Below are positions 1-9,015 of a stretch of DNA of 56,981 nucleotides, piece by piece. The position numbers and the translations under genes were made by a program. Numbering within the stretch: the first letter of the stretch is position 1; each line of letters opens with the position of its first letter. Under the pieces are notes generated by a model. That model was not told where the DNA came from, ran no database searches, and was given only the letters and a program-made list of their open reading frames with translations. Source of the DNA: Fusicatenibacter sp. (GTDB taxonomy: Bacteria; Bacillota; Clostridia; Lachnospirales; Lachnospiraceae); NCBI GenBank assembly GCA_022766945.1, contig JALEOU010000025.1:1-56981 (forward strand). Reading direction: 5' to 3'.

Positions 1-182
1 CAAAAGAGACCTCATAACTCATGTTTGGGCAAAGAAGATATCCACTTTTGACCTATACAAGGCAAATGAAAATTTCAGCATGTTTTTTAGAAAAACTTAT
101 GGCAGCGTCAGCTACCTGGCTGAACTGTAACAAACCGTTACTGTTCCCCGGTTCTATCCCACAATACCTTCCTCGCAATATA

Positions 183-1082
183 TCACATCAGAATTTTCCC
201 CTGACAGCGGCTATAATAGTATGCCCTGTCCGAAAGAATTTCCTGCGGATCCACAAATTCCCGATTCACTTCACGAACCATAGCGGAAAGCACTTCCTTT
301 TCAAAACTTCCATCCGCAGGCAGAAGCATGCATTCATGGATACTGCTTGGCAGGATAAATAAATCTGTTCCAAACTGGTCGGCAATCTGTGCGAGCAGTT
401 TGGGATAACGAATGCAGATTGCTCCAAGATAACTGTCCTGATTGCTCAAAATATAGAAAGAAGATGCAAGTCGGTCTGCAAATTCCTCATCCCCACAGCG
501 CGCTGTGCCTGGTTGCTCCCAGATCACACTCATCAGACTGTTCATCTTCGGCGGCAAATCCCGCAATGTATTCTCCCACGCAGTCCTCATCAGTTCCTCC
601 TTTGAAATTCCCCACATTTCTCTGTGTTTTTCTCTTAAGAGAATCGTGGATTCCGGAAGCGATTCCTCCCGAACCCGATAATAATAAACTTCCGCCAGGT
701 CCAGAAACTTCTGATGCGGAGCCTCATCCAGAAATTTCCGGTTGCTTTTCGTCTGTATCAGCTGACAGTAAATGGAAGACTTCGCTTTCTCATAGTCAGT
801 AAAAAAATCCGTCCCCAGTTCTGTGGTTTTTTCACCTATGCGTGTATACTGTGACAAAATCAGATCCGCCAGATGACTGATGGACACACCCATCCGATAC
901 CTCTCATAAAATTCTTCCAGATAGATTGTCGGTGCAAATTTGTCATTCTTTTTACTGATCAGGATGGAATCCCGGACTACACCGTTCAGTTTCTCAACAG
1001 ATTCCAGCCTTACCTCAAACCCGGCTCCCGCAATCTTTCGCACCTCCCGAAGCAATAATTCCTGAAACATTTTGTAATTCAT
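183..1082 (-). CDS. DUF5688 family protein
   Basis: 299-residue soluble protein that I recognise as the DUF5688 family, which is widespread in Lachnospiraceae and has no known function. There is no signal peptide or membrane segment. The N-terminal third is rich in charged helices, and the rest has the family's mixed pattern, including a stretch near residue 240 that reads like the family's conserved FILPSSIHE core. The ATG is preceded by AAAGGTGG at good spacing. It is followed by the left window edge with no gene recognised in bases 1-182. Family assignment is by recall of sequence pattern; function is unknown. Confidence 0.8.
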   Translation of the reverse strand: MNYKMFQELLLREVRKIAGAGFEVRLESVEKLNGVVRDSILISKKNDKFAPTIYLEEFYERYRMGVSISHLADLILSQYTRIGEKTTELGTDFFTDYEKAKSSIYCQLIQTKSNRKFLDEAPHQKFLDLAEVYYYRVREESLPESTILLREKHREMWGISKEELMRTAWENTLRDLPPKMNSLMSVIWEQPGTARCGDEEFADRLASSFYILSNQDSYLGAICIRYPKLLAQIADQFGTDLFILPSSIHECMLLPADGSFEKEVLSAMVREVNREFVDPQEILSDRAYYYSRCQGKILM

Positions 1083-1154
1083 AAAAAGCCACCTTTCCTG
1101 TTTTTAATCTATTTTCACAGGACAAAAAAGAAGTCCCGGAAAATGCTGGTCTGG

Positions 1155-1191
1155 CTTTTTGTGTTCTGCAGAAATACTGCACACAAAAAAG
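1155..1191. terminator. imperfect hairpin between efp and DUF5688 gene
   Basis: Arms CTTTTTGTG and CACAAAAAAG with an inner TGCAG/CTGCA pairing and a small bulge form a hairpin about 160 bases past the efp stop. It is A/T-rich on both sides, so it could end transcription from either strand. The call is weak because the GC-rich core is short. Confidence 0.3.
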
Positions 1192-1350
1192 ACCTCTTTT
1201 GACGGAACTTCTATTCGTCTGTCCCTGGACAGGCTTTTTATTACTTATCATTTTATCAGACTGCTAAATGACCTTCCCCCGGTTCGGTCTGGATCCTTCC
1301 CGGTATCATCCGGCAGCTTTCAAAAACAGCAGAGCCATTATTTCCTCTTC

Positions 1351-1908
1351 TTATACTCTGGAGAGATACTCGCCGGTTCTGGTGTCAATCTTAATCTTGT
1401 CACCCTGGTTAACAAACAGCGGAACACTTACCATCGCACCAGTCTCAACAGTCGCCGGTTTGGATGCACCCTGTGCTGTATCGCCCTTGAATCCAGGCTC
1501 CGTGTCTGTAATCTCAAGTTCTACAAACAGCGGAGGCTCGATAGCGAAAACATTTCCATTATAAGAGCAAACCTTAACCATCTCATTCTCTTTGACAAAC
1601 TTCAAAGCATCACCGATGGTCTCCTCATTCAGCGCAATCTGCTCATAGTTGTCAACATTCATGAAATAATATAAATCCCCATCACTGTACAGATACTGCA
1701 TATCGACACGGTCAATACGGGCCTGAGGGAATTTCTCGGTCGGACGGAAAGTACGCTCTACCACGCCGCCGTTAATTACGTTTTTCAGTTTCGTTCTTAC
1801 AAATGCAGCTCCTTTACCAGGCTTCACATGCTGAAATTCAAGAATCTGAACGACCTGACCATCAATCTCGAGGGTAATGCCGTTTCTAAAATCTCCTGCT
1901 GATATCAT
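1351..1908 (-). CDS. efp: elongation factor P
   Basis: EF-P, which binds between the P and E sites of the ribosome and relieves stalling at polyproline runs. The 185 residues match the family's usual length with three beta-barrel domains (KOW-like N-terminal, middle OB, C-terminal OB). The tip loop of domain I reads VKPGKG with the conserved lysine at residue 32, the position modified in Gram-positive EF-P. The C-terminal signature [16 protein letters not shown] is intact. I place the start at 1908 rather than further upstream because AAGGAGG lies 8-9 bases before this ATG and the protein then begins MISAGDFR as in homologues. Confidence 0.96.
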   Translation of the reverse strand: MISAGDFRNGITLEIDGQVVQILEFQHVKPGKGAAFVRTKLKNVINGGVVERTFRPTEKFPQARIDRVDMQYLYSDGDLYYFMNVDNYEQIALNEETIGDALKFVKENEMVKVCSYNGNVFAIEPPLFVELEITDTEPGFKGDTAQGASKPATVETGAMVSVPLFVNQGDKIKIDTRTGEYLSRV

Positions 1909-1966
1909 ACTGATATTCCTCCTTAAGATGTAGCGATGCAACAAATGTGCACCATAAGCTTATCTT

Positions 1967-1995
1967 ATAATATAATATTTTCCCTGATTTTTCAA
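1967..1995 (-). promoter_or_regulatory. sigma-A type promoter for efp
   Basis: Reading the minus strand, TTGAAA (1995-1990) and TATTAT (1972-1967) are separated by 17 bases, about 60 bases upstream of the efp ribosome site. It suggests efp has its own transcript although yqeG lies just upstream in the same direction. Confidence 0.5.
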
Positions 1996-2004
1996 CTATT
2001 TTTT

Positions 2005-2556
2005 TCATAGCCTGCTTTTTCGCTGATCGCGCTCATAAAAATACAGAACAATCTTTTCAAGGTAACGTTTTAAAACAATCTGTATCTCCTCTTTCGGATG
2101 AATCGGCTCTACCAGAATGTTCAGAAGTCCGGCTCTTTTCGCCCCATACACATCCGTGAAAAGCTGATCCCCTACAAACAGGGTCTGATCTTTCGTTGTT
2201 CCCATCCGCTCGCACGCCTTCCAGTAATTCTTTCTCGAAGGTTTGTGAGCATCTTCAATATAAATCGAATCAACAGCCGATGCAAAAGGCTCTACTCTTG
2301 GCTTCTGATTGTTCGAAAGCAGACATGTGGAATACCCTATGGTGTGCAGCTTTTCAAAAAAACGAATTGCTTCTTCTGTCGCAGGCGCACCATGAGGTAC
2401 CAGTGTATTATCGATATCGAAAATCACCCCGCGATATCCTTTCTTATACAGTTTTTCATATTCGATCGTATATGCACTTTTTCTGCGAAGATCGGGATAA
2501 AATCTTCGGATTCCCCTGCCCGGATGGGTAACTGCCCTTTTCTTTCCGTTTTCCAT
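2005..2556 (-). CDS. yqeG: YqeG family HAD IIIA-type phosphatase
   Basis: 183-residue HAD-superfamily hydrolase of the YqeG type. The nucleophile motif DIDNTLV places the catalytic aspartates at residues 47 and 49; LLSNN is motif II, and the K with VGDQLFTDVYGA supplies motifs III and IV. The physiological substrate of YqeG is not established. The ATG follows AAGGAGCAGTAACC. It begins 17 bases after the citrate synthase stop and is probably co-transcribed with it. Confidence 0.88.
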   Translation of the reverse strand: MENGKKRAVTHPGRGIRRFYPDLRRKSAYTIEYEKLYKKGYRGVIFDIDNTLVPHGAPATEEAIRFFEKLHTIGYSTCLLSNNQKPRVEPFASAVDSIYIEDAHKPSRKNYWKACERMGTTKDQTLFVGDQLFTDVYGAKRAGLLNILVEPIHPKEEIQIVLKRYLEKIVLYFYERDQRKSRL

Positions 2557-2573
2557 GGTTACTGCTCCTTGTC

Positions 2574-3932
2574 TTAGCGCTCGCCAAGCGGAACATACGC
2601 TACTTCCTCTTTCACATTCCGATATGCAGGACGAATAATCTTGTCCGTATTAATCAGTTCCTCCATTCTATGCGCACTCCATCCAACGATACGTGCACAG
2701 GCAAACATCGGAGTATACAGTTCCAGGGGCAGATTCAGCATGCTGTAAACAAAACCGCTGTAGAAATCCACATTTGCAGACACGCCTTTATAAATATGAC
2801 GTTCCTCCGCAATAATCTTCGGCGCCAGCTCTTCCACCAGTGCGTAAAGATTGTAATCTTTCTCTCTGTGTTTTTCTTTTGCCAGCTGTTCCACAAATCC
2901 TTTAAAGATCCGTGCTCTCGGATCCGAGATGGAATAAACCGCATGTCCCATGCCATAGATCAGTCCCTTCTGATCAAAGGCTTCTTTATGCAGAAGTTTT
3001 CTCAGATAATCTGCTACCTCATCCTCGTCCGTCCAGTCTTTGACATGTTCTTTCATATCGTCAAACATACGAACCACTTTGATGTTTGCCCCACCATGTT
3101 TCGGTCCTTTTAGTGAGCCAAGAGCAGCTGCGATTGCAGAATAGGTATCTGTTCCGGAAGAAGATACCACATGAGTCGTAAATGTGGAGTTATTTCCACC
3201 GCCATGCTCCATGTGAAGTACAAGTGCCAGATCCAGAATTGTAGCTTCCAGCGGTGTGTATTTCTGATCTGGCCTGAGCATCCGGAGAATATTCTCTGCT
3301 GTGGAAAGTTTTTTGGATGGATTATGAATATATAGACTCTTTCCCTTCATGTAATGATTGTATGCCTGATACCCGTAGACCGAAAGCATCGGAAATACAG
3401 AAATCAGTGTTATACACTGACGAAGTACATTGGGAAGGGAGGTATCGTCTGCATGAGTATCATAGGAATATAAGGTCAGAACACTTCTGGAAAGTGTATT
3501 CATCATATCCTTGCTCGGGGCTTTCATGACAACGTCACGGACAAAGTTTTTCGGAAGTGACTGCTGCTGCTTCAGAAGCGCATCAAAATGGGCCAGCTCC
3601 TCCTTACTCGGAAGCATTCCAAATAAAAGGAGATAGGCTACCTCTTCAAAACCCATACGGTTTTCTTTCAAAAAACCCCTGGTCAGATCTTCCACATTAA
3701 TACCACGATAATACAGACGGCCATCACAGGGTGTCTTCACACCGTCAATCATCTCAGAGGAAACAACATTTGAGATCTGTGTCAGACCTGCCAGAACCCC
3801 TACACCATTCAAATCACGAAGTCCGCGTTTTACCTCGTATTTGCTGTAGAGAGAGACATCCATTTTGGAATTGTCCAGGCAGATGTCTGTCAGTGCTTCG
3901 ATTTCCGGTGTTACTTTCATGTTAAATGCCAT
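2574..3932 (-). CDS. gltA: citrate synthase
   Basis: Condenses oxaloacetate and acetyl-CoA to citrate. 452 residues, slightly longer than the bacterial type II norm, with a roughly 60-residue N-terminal extension. Catalytic-site residues are visible: H243 in MEHGGG, H279 in PKHGGAN, H330 in GMGHAVY and D389 in NVDFYSG. The usual arginine after the third histidine motif appears as DPRAR downstream. The start is set by AAAGGAG about 10 bases before the ATG. It is 15 bases downstream of the AI-2E-type permease and 17 bases before yqeG, a probable three-gene operon. In a fermenter this enzyme mainly feeds 2-oxoglutarate and glutamate synthesis; that role is inferred. Confidence 0.94.
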   Translation of the reverse strand: MAFNMKVTPEIEALTDICLDNSKMDVSLYSKYEVKRGLRDLNGVGVLAGLTQISNVVSSEMIDGVKTPCDGRLYYRGINVEDLTRGFLKENRMGFEEVAYLLLFGMLPSKEELAHFDALLKQQQSLPKNFVRDVVMKAPSKDMMNTLSRSVLTLYSYDTHADDTSLPNVLRQCITLISVFPMLSVYGYQAYNHYMKGKSLYIHNPSKKLSTAENILRMLRPDQKYTPLEATILDLALVLHMEHGGGNNSTFTTHVVSSSGTDTYSAIAAALGSLKGPKHGGANIKVVRMFDDMKEHVKDWTDEDEVADYLRKLLHKEAFDQKGLIYGMGHAVYSISDPRARIFKGFVEQLAKEKHREKDYNLYALVEELAPKIIAEERHIYKGVSANVDFYSGFVYSMLNLPLELYTPMFACARIVGWSAHRMEELINTDKIIRPAYRNVKEEVAYVPLGER

Positions 3933-3947
3933 ATGTTTTTCTCCTTT

Positions 3948-5246
3948 CTATTTTGCGTCTGAAGTGTTTTGACTGTTTTTTTCGAAATGGTCTGTCCTTT
4001 CCGATCGTCTCCTTGGGCTGTTTTGGTTTGGAACAGCTGCCTTTTTTATGTGGCCGTCTGTTCGACGATCTATATTTTCTTTTTTCTGTTTTCTTTTCAG
4101 CCGGCGGTCAATCTCCTGTCGGAGCAAATGATAGACGACAGACGTAAGCGGAATAAAGACCAGCATACCGATGATGCCAAATAAACTGCCGCCGATCGTC
4201 ACCGCAGCCAGCGTCCAGATTCCCGGAAGACCGATCGAACCTCCTACCACTCTTGGGTAAATCAGATTTCCTTCGATCTGCTGAATCACCAGGAAAACAA
4301 CAACAAAAATCAGTGCCTGCAGAGGACTCTCTGTCAGAATCAGAAAAACCCCGATGACACATCCGATAAATGCACCAAATACCGGAATCAGTGCCGTAAA
4401 ACCAATCACCACTGAAATCAGGAGTGCATAGGGAAATCCTCCAATACTCAGCACGATAAAAAAGATACTTCCCAGTATACAGGCTTCCACACACTGTCCG
4501 GTAATAAACCTGGAAAATGTGGTATAGCAAAGAGAAGAAATTTCCAGAATTCTGCGCACTGCAGCCTCAGGAAGAAATGCACGAATCAGTTTTTTCGCCT
4601 GTCTGCTGTATTTTTCTTTGCTCATCAGCAGATAGCATGCGAATACCAGACCAATCACGGTTTCTGTGATGGTGTTGATCACCATACCTGCTATGGAAGT
4701 AACCGCATTCACAGTCTGAGACATCATCTCAGAATAACCGGACTTCAGAAAATTCACCGCGGTATTCATCACCTGATCCCAATCCGGCTGCATCTCAAAA
4801 AACGGCTGGATTTTTTTCCACATCTGGGGATTATCTTTCAGAAGATCTTCTTCCAGATAGGTTTCCAGAAGAGGAATCTCCACCTGGATATTATGGATCA
4901 GTTTTCCCGTTGCTTCCCCTAACTGCGGAATAAGAAAGGAAACAATCAGAACCAGTATGGCAATCCATATAAAAATTGCCAGTACCAGACTCACCGGTCT
5001 CTTTATCTTCTGCAGAAACTTATTCTCTTTTGTATATTTATTCATGAAAATATGGCGTTCCAGAGAGCTCATCATGACATTGATTGCAAACGCCAGTGCC
5101 GCGCCCAGAAGAAACGGCATCAACAGCTGAAGTATCTTCAAAATTCCTGACCATACAGATTCAATTCGGATGCCGATTACAACTACTGTCACGGCAAAAA
5201 TAATCAGAAATTCAATGCTGTGCATTGTTTTCTTGTCTAATTTCAT
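3948..5246 (-). CDS. AI-2E family transporter (PerM/YdbI type permease)
   Basis: 432-residue polytopic membrane protein of the AI-2E/PerM family. It shows the family layout: two N-terminal helices, a soluble segment at about residues 110-165, then a block of helices including a GFPYALLISVVIGFTALIPVFGAFIG-like core and a conserved LVIQQIEGNLIYPRVVG region. The C-terminal 40 residues are basic and cytoplasmic. Members have been proposed to export autoinducer-2, ions or other small solutes; the cargo here cannot be told. The ATG follows AGGGGAAGCCAAAT. It heads the operon with citrate synthase and yqeG. Confidence 0.88.
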   Translation of the reverse strand: MKLDKKTMHSIEFLIIFAVTVVVIGIRIESVWSGILKILQLLMPFLLGAALAFAINVMMSSLERHIFMNKYTKENKFLQKIKRPVSLVLAIFIWIAILVLIVSFLIPQLGEATGKLIHNIQVEIPLLETYLEEDLLKDNPQMWKKIQPFFEMQPDWDQVMNTAVNFLKSGYSEMMSQTVNAVTSIAGMVINTITETVIGLVFACYLLMSKEKYSRQAKKLIRAFLPEAAVRRILEISSLCYTTFSRFITGQCVEACILGSIFFIVLSIGGFPYALLISVVIGFTALIPVFGAFIGCVIGVFLILTESPLQALIFVVVFLVIQQIEGNLIYPRVVGGSIGLPGIWTLAAVTIGGSLFGIIGMLVFIPLTSVVYHLLRQEIDRRLKRKQKKENIDRRTDGHIKKAAVPNQNSPRRRSERTDHFEKNSQNTSDAK

Positions 5247-5335
5247 ATTTGGCTTCCCCTTAGTATCTCGTATTATTCAGATCCAGGCCTCAAATTCCGA
5301 CAATTATTCCTGATTGCAAACTTCCTTGTATGTGC

Positions 5336-5369
5336 AGCGGCATGGCCGGAACCATCCGGTCATGCCGCT
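5336..5369. other. GC-rich stem-loop without a T-run
   Basis: AGCGGCATGGCCGGA and TCCGGTCATGCCGCT pair over about 15 bases with one G-U pair and a four-base loop. It lies downstream of the aminotransferase stop and about 90 bases upstream of the AI-2E permease start. There is no U-tract on either side, so it is not a standard terminator. It may be a processing or stability hairpin; function unknown. Confidence 0.5.
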
Positions 5370-5480
5370 TATCATGTCAGAAAAGGACATGTATCTATTA
5401 TAACATCTTTCAAAAGCTAAGTATACTGAATTTTTTATAAACAAATCACGAATTTTCTTTATATTTTATTCACAGATTCT

Positions 5481-6698
5481 CTATTTCTGATGATATCCAT
5501 CCAGGAAATCCGCCAGTTTTCCGATTGCAGATTCCAGCGTTCGCAGGTCCGGCAGATATACGATACGGAAATGATCCGGTGCAATCCAGTTAAATCCGGT
5601 TCCCTGTACAATCAATACTCTCTTCTCTCTCAGGAAATCCAGTGCAAACTGTTCATCATTCGTAATATGGAATTTCTCCACATCCAGTTTCGGGAAAATA
5701 TAGAACGCTGCTTTCGGTTTCACAACACTGACACCCGGAATCTCTTTCAGCGCATTGTATACGTAGTCTCTCTGCTCATACACTCTTCCGCCGGGTACAA
5801 TGTATTCATTCACACTCTGATATCCTCCAAGAGCAGTCTGAACGATCGTCTGTGCCGGCACATTCGAACACAGACGCATGTTGGAGAGCATGTTCAGTCC
5901 CTCGATATAGCCCCGTCCCTTTTCTTTCGCTCCGCTTAACACCATCCATCCGATCCGGAATCCTGCGATCATATGTGATTTGGACAATCCGGAAAAAGTT
6001 ACACAAAACAGATCCGGAGCCAGGGAAGCGATTGAAATATGCTCATAGCCATCCATAACCAGACGATCATAGATTTCATCCGAAAAAATCATCAATTCAT
6101 GTTCTCTCGCAATCTCAACGATACCTTCCAGTATTTCTCTTGGGTATAGAGCTCCTGTCGGATTATTCGGATTAATCACAACGATCGCCTTTGTTTTGTC
6201 CGTAACTTTTTTCCGGATATCATCCAGATCCGGATACCACTCCGACTGCTCGTCACAGATATAGTGAACTGCTTTTCCTCCGGCCAACGTTGCACAGGCA
6301 GTCCACAGCGGATAATCCGGTGCAGGAATCAGAATCTCATCCCCGTTATCCAGCAGCGCCTGCATGGCAAGATTGATCAGCTCACTGACTCCGTTTCCCG
6401 TATAAATGGCATCCATCGTGACATTCGGTATATGTTTATTCTGATAATACTGCATGATGGCCTTTCTGGCGGCAAAAATTCCTTTGGAATCCGAATATCC
6501 CTGGCTGTCCCGGCAGTTTGACATCATATCCTGAATGACTTCCTCCGGTGCAGTAAAGCCAAATGGGGCTGGATTTCCTATATTCAGCTTAAGAATATTC
6601 TTTCCCTCTTCAATCATCCGGTTTGCTTCCTCCACAACAGGACCCCGGACATCATACAGAACATTATCCAGTTTTGATGATTTGCTAAATGTACGCAT
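5481..6698 (-). CDS. pyridoxal phosphate-dependent aminotransferase (AlaA-like)
   Basis: 405-residue class I/II aminotransferase of fold type I. Visible signature points are the NPNNPTG motif near residue 180, D207 in FSDEIYD that contacts the pyridine nitrogen, the PLP lysine K240 in SGLSKSH, and the FRIGW arginine. Closest in pattern to alanine-forming AlaA/YfdZ-type enzymes; the amino donor is not certain. The ATG follows GGAGGATGAACCATT. It is transcribed alone, divergent from the chromate-transporter pair. Confidence 0.9.
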   Translation of the reverse strand: MRTFSKSSKLDNVLYDVRGPVVEEANRMIEEGKNILKLNIGNPAPFGFTAPEEVIQDMMSNCRDSQGYSDSKGIFAARKAIMQYYQNKHIPNVTMDAIYTGNGVSELINLAMQALLDNGDEILIPAPDYPLWTACATLAGGKAVHYICDEQSEWYPDLDDIRKKVTDKTKAIVVINPNNPTGALYPREILEGIVEIAREHELMIFSDEIYDRLVMDGYEHISIASLAPDLFCVTFSGLSKSHMIAGFRIGWMVLSGAKEKGRGYIEGLNMLSNMRLCSNVPAQTIVQTALGGYQSVNEYIVPGGRVYEQRDYVYNALKEIPGVSVVKPKAAFYIFPKLDVEKFHITNDEQFALDFLREKRVLIVQGTGFNWIAPDHFRIVYLPDLRTLESAIGKLADFLDGYHQK

Positions 6699-6755
6699 AA
6701 TGGTTCATCCTCCAGACTTCACATACGGCTTTGCAGCCGTGCTTTGATTTCGTAA

Positions 6756-6785
6756 AGTATACCACCGGATTCCCTGATTCGTCAA
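6756..6785 (-). promoter_or_regulatory. promoter for the aminotransferase gene
   Basis: On the minus strand TTGACG (6785-6780) and TATACT (6761-6756) are 18 bases apart, ending about 58 bases before the aminotransferase ATG. Confidence 0.6.
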
Positions 6786-6796
6786 GTTTCAGGCCG

Positions 6797-6842
6797 GAAT
6801 GCAATTTAGGAATTGCATTCTTCGTTTTCTTCGTGATATACT
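6797..6842 (+). promoter_or_regulatory. promoter with overlapping 24-base palindrome, chromate-transporter operon
   Basis: GAATGCAATT and AATTGCATTC form a perfect 10-base inverted repeat around TAGG (6797-6820). A -35 box TTGCAT (6813-6818) lies inside the right arm, and a -10 box TATACT (6837-6842) follows 18 bases later. The overlap suggests a dimeric repressor site; the regulator is not encoded next door and is unknown. Confidence 0.5.
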
Positions 6843-6894
6843 TCTGACTGTATCAATCTTATCTAATGATAAAGGAAAGGACGAATGAAAAGTT

Positions 6895-7437
6895 ATGCAT
6901 GAATATCTGGAGCTTTTTTTCACGTTCGCCAAAATGGGAGCTGTGACTTTCGGCGGCGGTTATGCGATGCTTCCGATTCTTCAGCGGGAAATTGTGGAGT
7001 CCAAACACTGGGTCTCTGAAGCTGAAATTATGGATTACTACGCCATCGGACAGTGTACTCCGGGCATTATTGCCATCAACGTTGCCACTTTTGTCGGTAA
7101 AAAACGAAAAGGAATTCCGGGCGGTATTGCGGCCACACTTGGAATGGTATTCCCGTCACTGATTATTATCACACTTATCGCCTCTCTGATTCATAATTTC
7201 AGTGACCTTGTATGGGTACAAAACGCCTTCGCAGGTATCCGCGTCTGTGTCTGTGTTCTGATCCTCAATGCAGTCATCAAGCTCTGGAAATCTGCTGTCA
7301 TTGATAAAATCACTTTTGTGATATTTGCGGCAGTTTTTATCGGATCCATTTTTCTGAATCTTTCACCGGTTCTCTATGTAGTTTTCTCTGCGACCGCCGG
7401 TATTTTATTATCAGTTCTGGGGGTACATAAAGCATGA
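6895..7437 (+). CDS. chromate transporter family protein, first half
   Basis: 180-residue single-CHR-domain membrane protein. The N-terminal GGGYAML motif and the following conserved Pro/Gly stretch CTPGIIAIN are CHR-family signatures. Six or so hydrophobic segments follow. Short CHR proteins work as pairs encoded side by side, equivalent to the two halves of long ChrA. The family is named for chromate efflux, but the natural substrate in anaerobes is usually unknown. A five-codon open reading frame with ATG at 6885 overlaps this start; I prefer 6895 because only it leads into the family. Confidence 0.88.
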   Translation: MHEYLELFFTFAKMGAVTFGGGYAMLPILQREIVESKHWVSEAEIMDYYAIGQCTPGIIAINVATFVGKKRKGIPGGIAATLGMVFPSLIIITLIASLIHNFSDLVWVQNAFAGIRVCVCVLILNAVIKLWKSAVIDKITFVIFAAVFIGSIFLNLSPVLYVVFSATAGILLSVLGVHKA

Positions 7438-8039
7438 TTTATCTTTCTTTATTCTGGGAATTCTTCAAGACCGGTCTGTTCAGTGTCGGGGGCGGTATGG
7501 CTACCGTACCGTTTCTACAGGATATGTCTGCAAAGACCGGCTGGTTTACCAGCGCGCAGCTGGCTGATATGATCGCTGTAGCGGAAAGTACTCCAGGCCC
7601 CCTTGGAGTCAATACTGCTACCTATGTAGGATACACCACGGGACTCTCCGTTGGCGGTCCGCTTTTCGGAGTGCTCGGGGGAATTGTCGCCACGCTTGGC
7701 CTTGTAACTCCTTCAATCATTGTGATTACGATTATCGCATATTTCCTTTCGAAATTCCGCGAAAATGTGTATGTCAACTCCGCTTTTTACGGTCTTCGTC
7801 CGGCCTCCGTCGGCCTCATTGGCGCTGCCGGAATCAGCATTGTTCTGCTGACCTTTTTTTCCGTTGACACCATCTATGAGCTGTTCAACCATTTTCATCT
7901 GGAATGGAAGCATCTGATACTGGCGGTTGTCCTTCTGGTACTGACAAGATGGACACCCAAAGTCAAGAAGCTTCATCCTATTGTTTTCATTCTTTTCTCA
8001 GCTGTGGTTGGTATCCTCTTCCACTTTGCAGGTGTTTAA
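7434..8039 (+). CDS. chromate transporter family protein, second half
   Basis: 201-residue CHR-domain membrane protein, the partner of the preceding gene. Its start overlaps the preceding stop by four bases (ATGA), a typical translational coupling. The GGGMATVPFLQ motif near residue 20 and the STPGPLGVNTATYVGY region match the C-type CHR half. Hydrophobic segments continue to the C-terminus. Together the two genes rebuild one complete transporter. Confidence 0.88.
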   Translation: MIYLSLFWEFFKTGLFSVGGGMATVPFLQDMSAKTGWFTSAQLADMIAVAESTPGPLGVNTATYVGYTTGLSVGGPLFGVLGGIVATLGLVTPSIIVITIIAYFLSKFRENVYVNSAFYGLRPASVGLIGAAGISIVLLTFFSVDTIYELFNHFHLEWKHLILAVVLLVLTRWTPKVKKLHPIVFILFSAVVGILFHFAGV

Positions 8040-8069
8040 ACACACGAAAGCGATCCTTCAGATTTATCC

Positions 8070-8125
8070 AAAAAACCGTTCCGGCAGGACCCACATGAGA
8101 TCCTGCCGGAACGGCTTTCTTTTTC
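8070..8125. terminator. bidirectional rho-independent terminator
   Basis: CCGTTCCGGCAGGA (8076-8089) and its exact complement (8101-8114) form a 14-base perfect GC-rich stem. A T-rich tract follows on the plus side and an A-tract precedes it. It sits between the convergent chromate-transporter operon and nrdR. Confidence 0.9.
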
Positions 8126-8137
8126 ATATACCCTTTT

Positions 8138-8587
8138 TCAGTTTAACATCTTCTTCAATTCATCCATAAAAGTGTTCACATCTTTAAATTCCCGGTAAAT
8201 TGATGCAAATCTGACATAAGCCACCTGATCAAGATCCTTCAGATAATACATGACCTTCTCTCCGATGACGGAGCTGGCAATCTCACGCTCCTCGGAATTA
8301 AAAATCTCAGTTTCCACTTTGTTGACCAGTTCCGTTACCTGCTCAGCAGAAACGGGACGTTTGTGGCAGGCCCGAAGAATACCGGTCTCCACTTTAGAGC
8401 GGTCATACTGCTCCCGATTCAGGTCTTTCTTAATCACAATCAGAGGTATCGTCTCCACCTTCTCATAAGTAGTAAAACGACGGCCGCAGACATCACACAT
8501 ACGACGACGGCGGATGGCATTGCTGTCCTCAATCGGGCGGGAATCCACTACCCGGGTATTATCCTGATTGCAGAATGGACATCTCAT
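8138..8587 (-). CDS. nrdR: transcriptional repressor NrdR
   Basis: 149-residue repressor of ribonucleotide reductase genes. The N-terminal zinc ribbon carries CPFC at residues 3-6 and CDVC at 31-34, with the family's RRRRMC and FTTYE stretches. An ATP-cone domain follows at about residues 49-139 and senses ATP/dATP. It binds NrdR boxes upstream of nrd operons; none of those genes are in this window. The ATG follows GAGGATAAAGCT. Confidence 0.97.
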   Translation of the reverse strand: MRCPFCNQDNTRVVDSRPIEDSNAIRRRRMCDVCGRRFTTYEKVETIPLIVIKKDLNREQYDRSKVETGILRACHKRPVSAEQVTELVNKVETEIFNSEEREIASSVIGEKVMYYLKDLDQVAYVRFASIYREFKDVNTFMDELKKMLN

Positions 8588-8654
8588 AGCTTTATCCTCG
8601 ATTCTTACAGTCTCTCTTCCTGCATCGCATTATTCAAAACAGCGATCTAAGGGT

Positions 8655-8683
8655 ATTATAAGCAATCTTTTTTCGGAAATCAA
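8655..8683 (-). promoter_or_regulatory. promoter for nrdR
   Basis: TTGATT (8683-8678) and a perfect TATAAT (8660-8655) on the minus strand, separated by 17 bases, about 68 bases before the nrdR ATG. Confidence 0.65.
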
Positions 8684-8751
8684 ATAGTTTCCTTGATTTT
8701 TGGTATTTTTTTTCGATTTTGGCATAATCTGAATAAAAAAAGCGGTGCCTT

Positions 8752-9003
8752 ATGCGTGTGATTGACCTGCGTCAGAAGGAAGTAATCAATATCTGCAACT
8801 GCAAAACTCTGGGATGTCCGATTGATCTGGAATTTCATCCCGTATCAGGCTGCGTCACTGCGCTGATTCTTCCTCTGCCCGGAAAATTCTGCGGTTTTTT
8901 TGGTCATGACGGCGATTTCCGGATTCCATGGGAGTGTATCCGTCAGATCGGTGATGACATTATCCTCGTGGAACTTCCGGAAAAAAAGGAGAAAGAAAGG
9001 TAA
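8752..9003 (+). CDS. YlmC/YmxH family sporulation protein
   Basis: 83-residue protein of the YlmC/YmxH family, a PRC-barrel-like fold conserved in spore-forming Firmicutes. It begins with the family pattern MRVIDLRQKEVINI and contains GCVTALILP and the WECIRQIGDDIILV ending. No good Shine-Dalgarno sequence precedes the ATG. A weak sporulation-sigma-like pair, GGTAT at 8702 and CATAAT at 8723 with 16 bases between, lies upstream; this is only suggestive. Exact role in sporulation is not established. Confidence 0.85.
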   Translation: MRVIDLRQKEVINICNCKTLGCPIDLEFHPVSGCVTALILPLPGKFCGFFGHDGDFRIPWECIRQIGDDIILVELPEKKEKER

Positions 9004-9015
9004 TCTCCTGAAATT

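Noticed and set aside
1-182. Possible structured RNA at the left edge
   Set aside because: Short complementary pieces such as CAGC/GCTG occur, but no known riboswitch or tRNA core was found.
6885-6902. Five-codon ORF with a good ribosome site just before the first chromate-transporter gene
   Set aside because: Could be a leader peptide, but its size and the overlap with the real start make chance more likely.
8702-8728. Sporulation sigma factor promoter for ylmC
   Set aside because: GGTAT and CATAAT with 16 bases between only loosely match; not strong enough for a separate feature.
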